Positions 26,414 through 35,688 of a stretch of 64,000 nucleotides of DNA are shown in pieces; positions within the stretch are counted from its first letter, which is position 1; each line of letters opens with the position of its first letter. The DNA lies in assembly GCA_023409735.1 (NCBI GenBank), contig JAEYRB010000063.1, forward strand, positions 124,001 through 188,000, given 5' to 3'. The notes below the pieces were generated by a model. That model searched no databases. It was not told where the DNA came from and worked only from the letters and a program-made list of their open reading frames with translations. The position numbers and the translations under genes are program-made. The DNA comes from Bacillota bacterium (GTDB taxonomy: Bacteria; Bacillota; Clostridia; Acetivibrionales; DTU013).

Positions 26414-29044
26414 ATGATTATAGATAAACAGGAGTTCATAGACTTAAGAAAAAAGCTGCTCGAGAAAGAGTATGGAAAGCTAAATGCTCCACAGAAACAG
26501 GCTGTGTTCCATATTAGTGGACCGCTGCTGGTGTTGGCGGGAGCAGGTTCGGGCAAGACCTCCGTATTGGTCAACAGGATTTCCTACATGTTAAAACATG
26601 GAAATGCATATAACAGCGACTATGTCCCGGAAGAACTTACAGCCGAAGATTTAGATTCTATGAAGGAAGCTGCTTCAAAAGCAGGTTCTGTGCCGCGGAA
26701 TGTAATGCGCCTCTTAGAGGAAAGACCGGTGCATCCGGCATCGATTCTGGCAATTACGTTCACAAACAAAGCAGCAAAGGAAATGAAACAAAGACTCGAG
26801 GCAATGGTTGGCGAAAAGGCCGACAGCATTTGGGTAAGTACCTTTCATGCAGCATGCGTAAGAATACTTAGACGTGACGTTGAAAAGCTTGGCTTTACCA
26901 GAAGCTTTGTTATTTTTGATACCTCCGATCAGCAGACTGTAATTAAGGACTGTATAAAGGAGCTGAACCTTAATGAAAAGAACTTCCCTTACAAGGAAAT
27001 GCTTTCTCATATCGGAAAGGCTAAGGATGAGCTGATTGAACCGGAAATGTTTTCCAAGATGTATGGCGCAGATTTCAGAATGAGCAAGGTCGCACGCATT
27101 TATGAGCTGTATCAGAGAAAGCTGAAGAACAATAATGCAATGGATTTTGATGACATAATAATGCTGACAATCAAGCTGCTTATTGATAATCCTCCGGTTC
27201 TTGATTATTACCAGAGAAAATTCAAGTATATACTTGTAGATGAGTATCAGGATACAAATACTGCCCAGTACACTCTGATAAGTCTTCTTGCACAGGGATA
27301 CAAGAATTTATGTGTTGTGGGAGATGATGACCAGTCCATATACGGCTGGCGTGGGGCAAATATACGCAATATCCTGGATTTTGAAAAAGAATTCACTGAA
27401 GCTAGGGTCATAAAGCTTGAGCAGAATTATCGTTCTACAAAGACTATATTGGACGCTGCAAACCATGTAATAAAAAATAATTCCGGCAGAAAGAGCAAAA
27501 CGCTTTGGACCGAGAATCAAGACGGAGACGGCATCATCGTTTATGAGGCCGGTAATGAGCGTGATGAGGCGACCTTCATAGCAAACGAGATCGAGAGGCT
27601 AAAGGAGGAAGAGGGCAGAAGCAATAGTGATTTTGCGCTACTGTACAGGATCAATGCCCAATCGCGTGCACTTGAGGATGCATTTATGAAGGCAGGCATT
27701 CCATACCGTGTTTTTGGAGGCCTTCGTTTCTATGACAGGAAGGAAATAAAGGATATTATTGCTTATCTTAGACTTGTCCAGAACCCATCGGATGATGTGG
27801 CGCTGAAAAGAATTATCAATGTGCCTAAAAGAGGCATAGGAAATACTACCCTTGATAATGCCGAGGGTATTGCTGTTAAAAGGGGTTGCAGCATATACTC
27901 AATAATATCATCTGCCGACCAGGTTCCTGAGCTTCAGAGAGCTGCTTCGAAGCTTCTTGATTTTGTTTCGATGATAAATGGCTTCAAAGCAATGGTAGAG
28001 TTTATGAATGTTTCGGAGCTGATAGAAGCAATAATCGATAAGTCGGGAATACTACCGGAACTGAAGGCTGATGAAACAGTTGAGGCGCAAAGCAGAATAG
28101 AGAATATCAAGGAGCTTGTTTCAGGCGCTATGGAATTTGAAACTCAGAGTGAAGAAAAGGGGCTTGAGGCATATCTGGCAAACGTAGCTCTCGTATCAGA
28201 TATAGATAATTTGGATAATGAGAACGACAATGTTGCTCTTATGACACTGCATAGTGCAAAGGGTCTGGAATTCCCTGTTGTATTTATACCGGGCTTTGAG
28301 GAGGGAGTTTTCCCGGGGCTTCGGTCATTTGGAAATGATGATGAGATGGAGGAGGAGCGCAGGCTTTGTTATGTTGGTATTACCCGAGCAAGACAAAAGC
28401 TATACTTAACAAGCACGTATTGCAGGACGCTTTTTGGTAATACCACATATAATAAGTGCTCCAGATTCATAAAGGAAATACCTGAAGAATTATTGGAGGT
28501 AAGAGGAAGAAGGGAAAAAGCCTCTGAGGGATTCTCAGACTGGCAGGATGGACAATTCGGCAGAGGAAGCAGCTTTGTGGATTTTATGGCATCAGGAACA
28601 GGCCGGGATTATCAGCAAAATGACGGCTTTGGCAGGAAGCCGGCAGCAATGAGAGGCAGCAGAGAAGTGCTTGGCGGGGCTAATTCAGCTATAGGCGGCT
28701 ATGGAGTACAGAATACCAATAGCAAGGCTGAAGGCTTTGGAGCGCATACCGCCGGTGGAGGTAAGAGCTCAGACTTTGGGGCACAGACGACCGGCAGCAG
28801 GATGGCAGGCTTTAGCTCAAAGATGGCTGGTGAAGGCGGTTTTGGGGCTAAACCCGAAAAGCAGTCTGCTTCTGCAGACGGGCCGGGCTTCAGGGTTGGT
28901 GATAATGTAGTACATAAGAAGTTTGGAGTAGGAAAAATATCTGCTGTTATTTTGGACAAGGGTGATTATGTCCTTGAAATTGAATTCAGAAACGCAGGTA
29001 TGAAGCGGCTTATGGCGGCATTCGCCAATTTGGTAAAGCTATAG
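26414..29044 (+). CDS. pcrA: ATP-dependent DNA helicase PcrA/UvrD
   Basis: An 876-residue superfamily 1A helicase that unwinds DNA 3' to 5' in excision repair and rolling-circle replication. Motifs: Walker A AGAGSGKT (about 42-49), Ia AITFTNKAAKEM, II VDEYQDTN, III GDDDQSIYGWRGA, IV LEQNYRST, V TLHSAKGLEFPVVFI and VI CYVGITRARQKLYL. An insert of about 38 residues lies between motifs I and Ia compared with Bacillus PcrA. After about 690 comes a Gly/Ser-rich linker with repeated GFGA- and SKMAG-like pieces. The protein ends in a Tudor-like domain (GFRVGDNVVHKKFGVGKI) that in PcrA contacts RNA polymerase. It is monocistronic. The usual ligA partner is absent. Confidence 0.93.
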   Translation: MIIDKQEFIDLRKKLLEKEYGKLNAPQKQAVFHISGPLLVLAGAGSGKTSVLVNRISYMLKHGNAYNSDYVPEELTAEDLDSMKEAASKAGSVPRNVMRLLEERPVHPASILAITFTNKAAKEMKQRLEAMVGEKADSIWVSTFHAACVRILRRDVEKLGFTRSFVIFDTSDQQTVIKDCIKELNLNEKNFPYKEMLSHIGKAKDELIEPEMFSKMYGADFRMSKVARIYELYQRKLKNNNAMDFDDIIMLTIKLLIDNPPVLDYYQRKFKYILVDEYQDTNTAQYTLISLLAQGYKNLCVVGDDDQSIYGWRGANIRNILDFEKEFTEARVIKLEQNYRSTKTILDAANHVIKNNSGRKSKTLWTENQDGDGIIVYEAGNERDEATFIANEIERLKEEEGRSNSDFALLYRINAQSRALEDAFMKAGIPYRVFGGLRFYDRKEIKDIIAYLRLVQNPSDDVALKRIINVPKRGIGNTTLDNAEGIAVKRGCSIYSIISSADQVPELQRAASKLLDFVSMINGFKAMVEFMNVSELIEAIIDKSGILPELKADETVEAQSRIENIKELVSGAMEFETQSEEKGLEAYLANVALVSDIDNLDNENDNVALMTLHSAKGLEFPVVFIPGFEEGVFPGLRSFGNDDEMEEERRLCYVGITRARQKLYLTSTYCRTLFGNTTYNKCSRFIKEIPEELLEVRGRREKASEGFSDWQDGQFGRGSSFVDFMASGTGRDYQQNDGFGRKPAAMRGSREVLGGANSAIGGYGVQNTNSKAEGFGAHTAGGGKSSDFGAQTTGSRMAGFSSKMAGEGGFGAKPEKQSASADGPGFRVGDNVVHKKFGVGKISAVILDKGDYVLEIEFRNAGMKRLMAAFANLVKL

Positions 29045-29642
29045 GCATAGATATGGATAGTATGATTTTTTTCTGATTTACTACAGCTTATAAAGTTAAC
29101 AGCAATAGCGGTAAATTTAAAGAGGATAGCCGGGCTGGTATCCTCATATTATGAAGCAAAATTCAATTTTATGGTAAATAGGTGCAAAATTCTCGAAAAG
29201 CTAATGCCGTGTTTGACTATGAGCGCCTGAAAAGGCTATTTTTTCAGTGATCTCGAACCGTCCCCCTGTGCTATTTTCCCAGTAGCACAAGGGAACACCC
29301 ATGCCGCAATCCGCATTCAAGAGCGGATGAAAACTTGGTATTCCGGAAGTTATTTAACCGTCCCCTACTGACTCGCTGGCTCTGACCCGCTGACTCAAAT
29401 CAGAAGAGTCAATAGGGAACCTCCCCCACTGACTCCTAACCGTCCCCCTGTGCTATTTTGATTAAGATAGCGATAGATTTTCTTCAAAACCTAATTATTA
29501 CAATTTACCGGTATATATGCGGAGCTTTGTGCAAAGAATATTCTCTGGAAATGTGACGATTTTTTGTTCTGGATCGATTTTATCAGATGGAGTAAACGGT
29601 TTATAAAAAATGGAGTTTTATACGCCATTGGGAGGAATTTTA
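29045..29642. repeat. REP-like repeat cluster in a gene-free gap
   Basis: No gene is seen. AACCGTCCCC-type motifs occur four times: 29256-29265 and 29438-29447 (both followed by CTGTGCTATTTT), 29356-29365 (followed by TACTGACTC) and a variant GAACCTCCCC at 29418-29427. The first forms a hairpin with TAGCACA at 29282-29288, and the third pairs with GAGTCAATAGGGAAC near 29405-29420. Such arrangements resemble REP/BIME repeats moved by RAYT transposases, but no RAYT gene is in the window. Confidence 0.6.
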
Positions 29643-29837
29643 ATGGATATATACGATTGCAATGAGGATAATCTATCATCTGTAGCGGGAAGCTGCAGAT
29701 ACCATAGCTATATTCAAGGCAAAAGGAGTATGTCATCTGAACAGGAAGTCAGTTGCAGTGATTGCACACACTGGAATGGAAGAAAATGCTCAAGGAATCA
29801 GTTTGACAGCATAGCCTCCGAGCTTCGGCTTGACTGA
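29643..29837 (+). CDS. Small Cys-rich protein, unknown function
   Basis: A 64-residue protein with cysteines at 6, 18, 38, 41 and 49. The C-terminal cluster SCSDCTHWNGRKCSRNQFD looks like a metal-binding knuckle. GGGAGGAATTTTA ahead of the ATG at 29643 strongly supports translation. I do not recognise the family by name. It has no signal peptide. It follows the REP-like cluster and has no close partner. Confidence 0.65.
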   Translation: MDIYDCNEDNLSSVAGSCRYHSYIQGKRSMSSEQEVSCSDCTHWNGRKCSRNQFDSIASELRLD

Positions 29838-30226
29838 ATATAAGGATTCTGAGTATGTGAATGTGATCAAAAGCAGGCTCTGAACTATGCCTTGTTTAAT
29901 ATTTGACCCGTAACTGCTATCTCCAGTTCTTGCGTTGATACTTACCTTCTTGCTTGTAGTATTAGCTTGTGGTATTTGCTTGCTTACTCCGGATTTGTTG
30001 ATTTACTACATTATCATTTACAAAGAGGTTAAAATGCCCCGCTTACGTGGTACATACTGATTTGACCTTAGGCGGTGAGCATTTCTCATAGAGTGCATTG
30101 ATAAGCTACGAGTATTTTGAGTTCGATAGCACAAATTTCCTCTACAACGTACATTAAACTTAGTTTGCGAGTACTCAAATGTAGTTTGTGACCGGCATCG
30201 GCTCGTTAAAACACATCACCTGTATG
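29838..30226. other. Gene-free gap with imperfect inverted repeats
   Basis: About 390 bases without a plausible frame. Imperfect inverted repeats are visible, such as AAATGC..CCGC near 30032 with GCGG..GCATTT near 30072. The region may be decayed mobile DNA, but I recognise nothing in it. Confidence 0.35.
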
Positions 30227-30877
30227 TTATAAAAGTCCTAGAAGTTCTGTTGGTTTTGATATCAATAACTTAGCACCGTTAGACATGAGTTCGTCGGCCT
30301 GACGAAAGCCCCAGAGCACTCCAATAGGATATGCGCCTGCTGCTGCGGCGGTTTTCATATCTATTCCCGAATCCCCCAGGTACAGACATTCGTTAGGCGA
30401 TACTCCGAGTATTTCAGCTATTTCATAGACGCCATGCGGATCTGGTTTTCTTGGTATGCCGCTTCGCTCACCAAATACTGCGTCAAAAAGCAGATCGGGA
30501 AGAAAGGACTTCACCATTTGTTTGGTGAAGGCGTCAGCCTTATTTGACAGGACGGAAAGCTTAATTCCTCTTTTTGTGAGATGCTCAAGCAGCTCCGGGA
30601 TCCCGCTGTAGGGCTTTGTTTTTTTATTCCAGCAGACGCTGTATTCATCAAGCATTTCCTTATATATCACATCGACGGTCTCATTATCACGCTTGTCCTC
30701 AGGCAGAGCCTTTATCACCAAATTGCGAATTCCGCTTCCAACAAAGTATTTATATGCATTCATATCATGGGTTGGGTAACCATGCCTTGATAAAACGTTG
30801 TTTGTTGAATCAGCCAGATCATCTATCGTATTAAGAAGCGTACCGTCCAGATCAAAAATTGCGGCCTTAAATTTCAT
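30227..30877 (-). CDS. HAD-family phosphatase, phosphoglycolate phosphatase-like
   Basis: A 216-residue HAD hydrolase with motif I DLDGTLLNT (Asp nucleophile), motif II SVLSNKAD, a Lys around KPDP (RKPDPHGVYEI) and motif IV YLGDSGIDM. An alpha-helical cap lies between motifs I and II, as in Gph and PpaX. The substrate is probably a small phosphate ester such as phosphoglycolate; many members are promiscuous. The ATG at 30877 has GGAGATAAG upstream. The ATG 12 bases further up lies within that region. It follows the lipoprotein gene by about 20 bases, so both are co-transcribed. Confidence 0.85.
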   Translation of the reverse strand: MKFKAAIFDLDGTLLNTIDDLADSTNNVLSRHGYPTHDMNAYKYFVGSGIRNLVIKALPEDKRDNETVDVIYKEMLDEYSVCWNKKTKPYSGIPELLEHLTKRGIKLSVLSNKADAFTKQMVKSFLPDLLFDAVFGERSGIPRKPDPHGVYEIAEILGVSPNECLYLGDSGIDMKTAAAAGAYPIGVLWGFRQADELMSNGAKLLISKPTELLGLL

Positions 30878-30899
30878 TCTTATCTCCATTATCTGCTGT

Positions 30900-31766
30900 T
30901 TATAATATTTCGGTTTTTATTTTATCATTACCGCGCAAAAGAGCCAGACCGCCTTCAATACTATCAGAGCTTCCCTTTATGACAGTCAGCTTATACTCGG
31001 GCTCAAAATCCATATATCTGTCTTCAGTGTCATCAGATGGCCTGGGAGTGGTCATGTCATAAATCATTATGCCGGCATCCTTGCTGTCAGCTTCAGATAA
31101 ATACTCGTCATATATTATGTATTTATAGCTGCCTATATCAAATTGCAGATAATTGAGATCAAGACCCGAATTCTCTTCTCCACCGCCGCGAAAGTAATAC
31201 ATGTATGTGAAGCTATCCCATGAATCTGCTGTGCTTGACGGGTATTCCAGATCAAGCTTATCCTTTGTTCCAAATCGGTAGATCAGGTAGGTCTCACTCT
31301 CATCTGTACTAATTGACATGCAATTTTCAGAATCCTCTTCCTGAAAGAAATAAATAAGGTGTTCGCCCTGTTTCATAAGTTTTTCATCCAGCTCAACTGA
31401 TAATGGCTGTGAATTATCTGGAAACTGCACATTATCAGTGCTTGTATTTACATCAGGATTCTGCACATTATTGCCTGTTCCAGTGCCTTCCTTATTTGGT
31501 GCGGTATTGCTGCTGTTCGTGCCGGATTGCGCTTTGGCGGTGTTGTTCGACTCATTTGGACTTTCAGATGCCGATTCCACTGTTGACTTCGGGCCTTCAG
31601 CTGCAGTAATATCAGGTTCCTTCAAAGCTTCTCCTATTGAGTTGTCCGAAGAACTTGTAACTCCAGGCACAATACTGCTTACCTGATTTGCACCCTTGAT
31701 ATTTGTGCAGCCGGAAAGTATAAATACATAGCATATAAAAATTAGAAGAGCTTTTGTATATTTCAT
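30900..31766 (-). CDS. Putative lipoprotein, unknown function
   Basis: A 288-residue secreted lipoprotein. The signal peptide (about 1-19) ends in a lipobox, ILSGC, with lipidated Cys20. Residues 20-125 are low-complexity, rich in Ser, Asn, Thr and Glu, and probably form a flexible wall-spanning linker. The C-terminal 160 residues form a folded domain (from about VELDEKLMKQGEHLIYFF) that I do not recognise. It is upstream of the HAD gene in the same operon. Confidence 0.7.
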   Translation of the reverse strand: MKYTKALLIFICYVFILSGCTNIKGANQVSSIVPGVTSSSDNSIGEALKEPDITAAEGPKSTVESASESPNESNNTAKAQSGTNSSNTAPNKEGTGTGNNVQNPDVNTSTDNVQFPDNSQPLSVELDEKLMKQGEHLIYFFQEEDSENCMSISTDESETYLIYRFGTKDKLDLEYPSSTADSWDSFTYMYYFRGGGEENSGLDLNYLQFDIGSYKYIIYDEYLSEADSKDAGIMIYDMTTPRPSDDTEDRYMDFEPEYKLTVIKGSSDSIEGGLALLRGNDKIKTEIL

Positions 31767-31938
31767 AGCTTAGCAATGCTCCTTGAATCAACTGCATTAA
31801 TTGTGTTTTATTTCACAATTACTAGTATAACACAATCATAAAAAATTGCTTGAATTAGGATATGCTATTGGTAAAAGAATAAAACTTTTACTCTTGCTCT
31901 CACCGCAATTGCAAAATTCTGCTGTTTAGCAATCGCCC

Positions 31939-32967
31939 TTAAAGTTTCATTTCCATGAATGTATCTGACATACCCGCAACAAAGCTCCATTGTCGCTCCA
32001 TGTAGGTTTTTAGATTACTTGTACCTTGTCGGTAGGAGGTGTAGATGCTCTCTAAATCCTCAAAATGCTCTGCAATAGAGCAGGCCGCGCAATAACCACT
32101 TTCCATTCCGGCAGAAATGCCCTCGCCCATTGGATTGAGAAAGCCTGCAAGCTCGCCCGTAAACAGCACACGTCCTATGCCATACTCCACCTTACAGCCG
32201 GGATGAATATGTGGCATAAGCCATTTTTCTGATTTTACCTGTTCATCGAGGCAAAGCTCATGATGGCCTGTCATATAAGCAAGAAAGCGGTTATAGAAAT
32301 ATTGGATTTTAGAACGGTCCTTTACCGAAACGCCTAGCACTAAAAGATTGTCTTTCACATTAAACCATGCGTCATATTCGGATAACTCCGGTTGCAAATA
32401 CGCATAGAAATAATGGTAATCCAAGTTGATTGTTCCCTTGTTAAATGTTTGGAAAGTCGTTATGTAGCTAATTTGATCGTTCTTTAGTTTTCTTTTGAAC
32501 GAGCCAACAACACCTTCGCAATCAAGAACGTATCTTGCGTTTTCTGTATATGTCGTTTCTCCGTGCAGAGTAACCGTTATATGGTCTACATGTTCCACAC
32601 AGGAAAGCGCAGTCGTACAATCCTTAATTTGGGCACCGCTTTCCATCGCTTTTTTAGCAAGCCAATTATCAAATGAGCTTCGCCAAATATTTAATCCATT
32701 TTGCTCAAAGCAATATTCGTTCCCTTTGTCGTTTGTAAAAATCATTCCGCAGTTTTTTGTTGGAGCGCACATTGTATGCTGCGGCACACGCTCCCCAAAG
32801 TAACGTTCAACCAAGTCCATAGATTTCTTAATCAGTACACCTGAACATGATTTATACCGTGGCATTTTGAACTTTTCAACCAACAAAACTTTCAATCCAT
32901 TTCCGGCTAATTTTTTTGTAGCGGTACATCCGGCTGGACCCGCGCCAATTACAATACAATCGTACAT
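31939..32967 (-). CDS. FAD-dependent oxidoreductase, geranylgeranyl-reductase-like
   Basis: A 342-residue flavoprotein with an N-terminal dinucleotide-binding motif GAGPAG (about 8-13), a conserved RSSFDNWL-like stretch (about 95-102) and the second FAD motif GRVLFTGELAGFLNPMGEGI. This is the layout of the geranylgeranyl reductase / flavin-dependent halogenase-like family. It may reduce an isoprenoid or act on a small molecule; the substrate is unknown. GAGGTGTCGAA precedes the ATG on the minus strand. It is monocistronic. No prenyl or polyketide genes adjoin it. Confidence 0.75.
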   Translation of the reverse strand: MYDCIVIGAGPAGCTATKKLAGNGLKVLLVEKFKMPRYKSCSGVLIKKSMDLVERYFGERVPQHTMCAPTKNCGMIFTNDKGNEYCFEQNGLNIWRSSFDNWLAKKAMESGAQIKDCTTALSCVEHVDHITVTLHGETTYTENARYVLDCEGVVGSFKRKLKNDQISYITTFQTFNKGTINLDYHYFYAYLQPELSEYDAWFNVKDNLLVLGVSVKDRSKIQYFYNRFLAYMTGHHELCLDEQVKSEKWLMPHIHPGCKVEYGIGRVLFTGELAGFLNPMGEGISAGMESGYCAACSIAEHFEDLESIYTSYRQGTSNLKTYMERQWSFVAGMSDTFMEMKL

Positions 32968-33193
32968 TTCGACACCTCGGTTTCTTTCTATAAATGCCTG
33001 CTATATGAGCAAGCGGCGTTTTTTGTTGTCCGTCGATAGCAATAATCGAGTTCGCCGTTTGTTGTATTGTGGAAAACAACCGTTTTGTCATATAACAACT
33101 CCATAAGTCGTTTTTTTACCATATGATTAATTATAAGTATAATATATATAATTTTAATAATTGTATAAATTCTTATTAATAAATAGTTTTTTG

Positions 33194-33355
33194 TGGAGGT
33201 ATCGCCAAATTCTGATAATGCTTACACATGTTTGACAAAAACCACGCTGAGATATCTATTTGTTAAAACTGGTAATATTCCCTATTCACCTAAGTTTTGC
33301 GGTCTCACACCGGATTCTGATATAATCCTCACTTTAAAGATATACTCCCCAGCCA
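33194..33355 (+). pseudogene. Decayed and interrupted tRNA-Gln (CTG) remnant
   Basis: Two tRNA-Gln-like pieces lie about 90 bases apart. The 5' piece (33194-33209) resembles the acceptor and D-arm start, with TATCGCCAA. The 3' piece (33299-33355) resembles the rest: GCGGT, then CACCGGATTCTGAT with anticodon CTG, then ACTCCCCAGCCA with an encoded CCA end. The anticodon stem and T-arm no longer pair well, and the acceptor halves mismatch, so it is not a functional tRNA. It may mark an old integration site. Confidence 0.5.
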
Positions 33356-33432
33356 AGGGGGTTAAATATGCTTAATTGAGTCCTCGGTAGAAAAATTGCT
33401 TACATAGCAAAATGCATAATATAATTAATTTG

Positions 33433-33462
33433 TTGACAAACAAAGGGAGTTTCATCTATACT
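33433..33462 (+). promoter_or_regulatory. Sigma-A promoter of the his operon
   Basis: TTGACA at 33433-33438 and TATACT at 33457-33462 with an 18-base spacer. Transcription would begin near 33469, giving a leader of about 320 bases before hisZ. Confidence 0.75.
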
Positions 33463-33479
33463 GTTAGCAATTCACTTAT

Positions 33480-33596
33480 TTATTAGTTTAGCATGATAAA
33501 CTAATAAAGTGTAATAGTATAATAATGGCACGAAGGCCAAAAAAACTAAGGTCAAAAAACTAAGACCCAAAAGACTAAGGCGTAAAGACTTAAAGA
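33480..33596 (+). promoter_or_regulatory. his operon leader: hairpin and short repeats
   Basis: TTATTAGTTTA (33480-33490) pairs perfectly with TAAACTAATAA (33497-33507) close to the predicted transcript start. Four related units of 14-16 bases with a core CAAAARACTAAG follow at about 33535-33595. No T-box sequence (AGGGTGG) and no run of His codons is seen, so any regulation is not by the usual two histidine mechanisms. Confidence 0.5.
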
Positions 33597-33790
33597 CAAA
33601 GCAGATAGCAGCATAGAAACATAATTGTTGTATTGCTGTTGTAATAAATATTGGTGATATAAAAAGCCGGATGGTTTAGAATATTATTTAGGCAGGCATG
33701 CTAATGTGAAACATAGCTTTTGTAATGTGTAATATACATAACTGATTGCAAAGACGAGTAGTTAAACATAGATATTGTGAGGTGCAGGTC

Positions 33791-35047
33791 ATGTCAAAGT
33801 GGAAAATATATACTCCGGATGGAGTACAGGATATCATGTATGAGGAGTGCTACCTGAAAAGAGGATTAGAGCAGAAGCTGCGAACTATATTCAGAAGCTG
33901 CGGCTATAATGAGATAGAAACTCCCGTTATCGAGTTTTATGATGTCTTTGCCTCAGATGAGGCCGTTATGCCGCAGGAAAACATGTTTAAATTTTTTGAT
34001 CAACAGGGGAGAATATTGGTACTCAGACCTGATATAACAGTTCCCGTTGCCAGGATTACTGCTACTAAGTGCAGGGAGGAAGCATATCCCATACGCTTTT
34101 CTTATATAGGCAATGTATTCAGGTATAATGATTATGGCGGCGGAAAGCAGAATGAATTCACGCAAGCCGGAGTCGAGCTGCTTGGGGTGAACACTCAGGA
34201 GTCTGATGCAGAGGTCATTTCAATAGCAATAAATTGTTTAAAGGCAGCGGGTTTGAAGAACTTTCAGGTAGATATCGGCCAGGTCGAGTTTTTCAACGGA
34301 CTGATGGAGGAGACAGGCCTGCCTGAGGATGATACTGCAAGGGTACGAATGCTTATAGACAGAAAGGACTACGTGGGGCTGGAGGATTTCCTCAATAGCC
34401 ATGAAATAAGAGAAGACCTCAAAAAGCTTATTTTCGACCTGCCGGGCTTATTTGGTTCGGTTGACGTAATAGACAAGGTAAAGGCACTGACGCTTAATAG
34501 CAGATCAAGGGAAGCTCTGGAGAACATAAGGCAGGTACTTGAAATATTAGAGGATTACGGCCTTGGACAATATGTATCGGTTGATCTGGGAATGCTCAGA
34601 GGTCTCTCATACGACACCGGTATTATATTCAGAGGCTTCACTTACGGAGTAGGCTTCCCCATACTTACAGGCGGCAGATATGACAGGCTTGTAGGTGAGT
34701 TTGGGAAAAGCTGTCCTGCCACGGGCTTTTCACTTGGAATCAATCTGATCATGATGGCTCTTCAAAGACAAGGGGTCTCAATAGAAAGGCCATGTGTAGA
34801 TAGTCTTATATGCTACCAAAAGGGAAGCCGGCAAATTGCCTTCAAGCTATGTGAAGAATTCAGAAAGCAGGGACTTGCAGTAGAATTGGACGTAACAAAT
34901 GGTACCAGGGACGATGCACAAAAATATGCGGCAGCTAAGAACATCGGTGGAATCATAAGCATTCTGGATGAGGATACTGTAGAAATATACAATATGCAGT
35001 CGGGCAAGCATGACATAGTAAAAATCAGTGAATTATTGAAGAGGTGA
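33791..35047 (+). CDS. hisZ: ATP phosphoribosyltransferase regulatory subunit HisZ
   Basis: A 418-residue class II histidyl-tRNA-synthetase-like protein. It lacks aminoacylation activity and pairs with short HisG to form the active ATP phosphoribosyltransferase. The HisRS-like pieces are visible: the YTPDGVQDIMYEECYLKRGLE opening region and LRPDITVPVARI-type motif 2, but the charged residues of true HisRS C-terminal anticodon domains are not complete. The ATG at 33791 (MSKWKIYTPDG) has GTGAGGTGCAG ahead of it. hisG starts 4 bases before its stop, as expected for partners. Confidence 0.92.
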   Translation: MSKWKIYTPDGVQDIMYEECYLKRGLEQKLRTIFRSCGYNEIETPVIEFYDVFASDEAVMPQENMFKFFDQQGRILVLRPDITVPVARITATKCREEAYPIRFSYIGNVFRYNDYGGGKQNEFTQAGVELLGVNTQESDAEVISIAINCLKAAGLKNFQVDIGQVEFFNGLMEETGLPEDDTARVRMLIDRKDYVGLEDFLNSHEIREDLKKLIFDLPGLFGSVDVIDKVKALTLNSRSREALENIRQVLEILEDYGLGQYVSVDLGMLRGLSYDTGIIFRGFTYGVGFPILTGGRYDRLVGEFGKSCPATGFSLGINLIMMALQRQGVSIERPCVDSLICYQKGSRQIAFKLCEEFRKQGLAVELDVTNGTRDDAQKYAAAKNIGGIISILDEDTVEIYNMQSGKHDIVKISELLKR

Positions 35048-35688
35048 AAAAAGTGAGGTATCTTACCATAGCCCTGTCAAAGGGAAGACTTGCGGAGCTA
35101 TCTATGGAGCTGATGGAGAAAATAGGAATAGAATGCTCAGAGTTTAGAAATGAATCACGCAAGCTTATTTTTACAGATGAAAAGAATAAAATTAAGTTTT
35201 TCCTGGCAAAGCCTGCAGATGTCCCCACATATGTAGAATATGGGGCTGCGGACATAGGTGTAGTAGGAAAGGATACTCTTCTTGAGGAGGGCAGGCATCT
35301 GTATGAGGTGCTCAATCTGGGCTTTGGGGCATGCCGTATGGTGCTGGCAGGGCCGTCGGAGCTTGAGGGAAAGCTGGATAGCCTTAATAATAAGAGAGTT
35401 GCGACTAAGTACCCAAGGATAGCAAGGGAGTATTTTGAACATAAAAGACGGGAGTCCATAGAGGTAATAAAGCTTAATGGATCGGTTGAATTAGCCCCGC
35501 TTGTCGGACTCTCTGAGATGATCGTGGATATAGTAGAGAGCGGCCGCACGTTGAAGGAAAACGGGCTGGTCATACTTGACACGATAGCTGATATCAGTGC
35601 CAGGATGGTAGTAAACAGGGTCAGTATGAAAATGGAGAACCAACGTATAAGTGCGATAATAGACGGGCTGCGCAGCTTGATCGGATGA
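35044..35688 (+). CDS. hisG: ATP phosphoribosyltransferase catalytic subunit, short form
   Basis: A 214-residue short-form HisG, catalysing the first step (ATP plus PRPP to phosphoribosyl-ATP). The long-form regulatory domain is missing, which fits with HisZ next door. The signature ESGRTLKENGLVILDTI (phosphoribosyl-binding loop) lies near residues 165-181. The start is GTG, overlapping the hisZ stop (GTGA), with GAGGTG just upstream. Confidence 0.95.
   Translation: MKKVRYLTIALSKGRLAELSMELMEKIGIECSEFRNESRKLIFTDEKNKIKFFLAKPADVPTYVEYGAADIGVVGKDTLLEEGRHLYEVLNLGFGACRMVLAGPSELEGKLDSLNNKRVATKYPRIAREYFEHKRRESIEVIKLNGSVELAPLVGLSEMIVDIVESGRTLKENGLVILDTIADISARMVVNRVSMKMENQRISAIIDGLRSLIG

Noticed and set aside
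33110..33790. T-box riboswitch for the his operon
   Set aside because: No AGGGTGG T-box sequence, specifier loop or matching terminator could be found in the leader.
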